From Platynereis dumerilii (Eukaryota; Annelida; Polychaeta; Phyllodocida; Nereididae), in assembly GCA_026936325.1 (NCBI GenBank), contig JAPTHN010000001.1, positions 3,670,560 through 3,734,559 on the forward strand: DNA of 64,000 nucleotides, in the 5' to 3' direction. A program made the translations under genes and the position numbers. Below, piece by piece: positions 63,012 to 64,000 of the stretch (positions are counted from its first letter, which is position 1; every line of letters begins with the position of its first letter). The notes beneath the pieces are model-generated. The model saw only the letters and a program-made list of their open reading frames with translations, had not been told where the DNA came from and searched no databases.

Positions 63012-63040
63012 AACTGCCACTTCTCAGATTCGATTGGCAT

Positions 63041-64000
63041 GAACTACAATGTAAGGGCTATATCATCTGTCACAAACCTGGTGACATTGTCTCGGTGTTA
63101 TGAAATCCAGTATAAACTTATAATATATGTGGTATCTTGCCATGTGCATTTGCCAGTAAATTCTGCATTAGCTTCTGACTGACAGATGTTCTGGGCTAGC
63201 TGGGAGGTAAAAATCTGAGAATTGAGCTTTTGATACCCAGGAAATTCCAATTGCTAAGACGTTAAGGAAAGGGGTGTAATAAAATGTTTCTTTAAGGACA
63301 ACCTCCCTTCCAATGAAAGACAGTCAAAGACTCCTGCACAGCCCCAGAGAAAAGGTAGGATTTCTCGTCATAAGGAACTCAAGGCCGCCTGCTATGTGAC
63401 TGGACTAATGCCTGCAGTGCTGCCTCATAACCTGTCTGTCACTGGGTTTTCATACTGCTTTCCCTGATAACCTTAATTTGGCTTGAAATACTTTCACAGT
63501 TTCACGGGGAATTGTGTCATGATGATTTACTGCCAATATTCTGTTTAGGCCTGAATCTATTGACATCATAACCCCTGTGAAACTTATTATGTGCTTTGCT
63601 CGATAAGGAAATACGCCACATTTGAAACATGAGGAAGGCGTGACTTAATGTGAGAACAACTTTTTATGAAGCTCATTAAGTTAAAAAAGCCTTTTAACTG
63701 CCATTTAGATTTGTTTGAACTTTTAGAAAAAAAACCCTTTGCTAATCAGCTTACATTTTGTGTCATTAACTTTTTGATTCAGCAGTTGTTGCCAAAAAAT
63801 ATTGAAAATTGATAGCCACTCAGAAGTTTTGTTGAGAATTTTGGTTCCTGATGTGATTAGCCCATGGCGTGTACACTGAAGTGAAGTGTGCAATGACATG
63901 AGTGTCGCACAATGTGCATGATGTAAAAAACACACTGGCTACAGACTCTATGCTATTGCATGTTTCTCTCCTGACAAATGTAAAGAGACAAATGCATTCT
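63041..64000 (+). pseudogene. Array 2 unit R5, cut by window end
   Basis: TAAGGGCTATATCATCTGTC at 63051 starts the unit; CYVTG-type block at 63360-63470; the remainder matches 49100-49560 and 58300-58800. Confidence 0.4.

Larger units (their letters stand above)
59921..63040 (+). pseudogene. Array 2 unit R4
   Basis: Plus 60210-60457 keeps the array-1 frame through the helix: WISQQSKTQGPCYVTGL, CCLITCLSLGYYTAFPDNLN and LACNTSIFNVAFCDGD. Downstream, 60650-60790 has an acceptor-like CATTTAG, then SEVLLSILGFLM and KCAMTCVS, the equivalent of the CDDMS block. 61000-62280 has no match in the other units; 62290-62660 resumes homology with 49640-49870. Confidence 0.4.

Overview
The window looks like nuclear DNA from an animal, most likely a marine invertebrate. 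It is AT-rich, introns obey GT-AG, a poly(A) signal ends the one clear gene, and there are many non-LTR retrotransposons, tRNA-headed SINEs, short inverted-repeat DNA transposons and a Helitron. The species cannot be named from sequence alone.

Layout. 1-4.4 kb: a degenerate gene-like repeat unit (minus strand), cut by a SINE that is itself split by a foldback element. 4.4-10.5 kb: a 6.0-kb DNA transposon with TA target duplication, carrying a broken LINE and two copies of a foldback MITE. 11.9-26.1 kb: the only confidently intact gene, five exons on the plus strand coding for a 318-residue secreted protein of unrecognised family. Its third intron (12.6 kb) holds a 10.8-kb transposon with about 700-bp terminal inverted repeats and a GC-rich core; a second 4.1-kb transposon has jumped into its left arm.

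26.2-48.6 kb: three more copies of the unit seen at the left edge, about 6.2 kb each once later insertions are removed. 48.6-64 kb: five shorter copies (about 2 kb) of related sequence in the opposite orientation. The copies keep exon-like reading frames for hydrophobic segments (such as CYVTGLIVVCSL and YFGLGWLVLVAVIYACG followed by a splice donor). I read them as decayed copies of a multi-pass membrane-protein gene, possibly TMEM179-like, forming two facing arrays. The gaps in the arrays are filled by younger elements whose empty sites can be read in the sister copies: mariner-like, pogo-like, TTAA-type, Harbinger-like and hAT MITEs, a 5'-truncated LINE, and inside that LINE a Helitron and a TA-type transposon.

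The secreted-protein gene is probably the only functioning coding gene here. Most of the remainder is layered insertion history on duplicated gene remnants. No rRNA, tRNA, snRNA gene or CRISPR array was seen.
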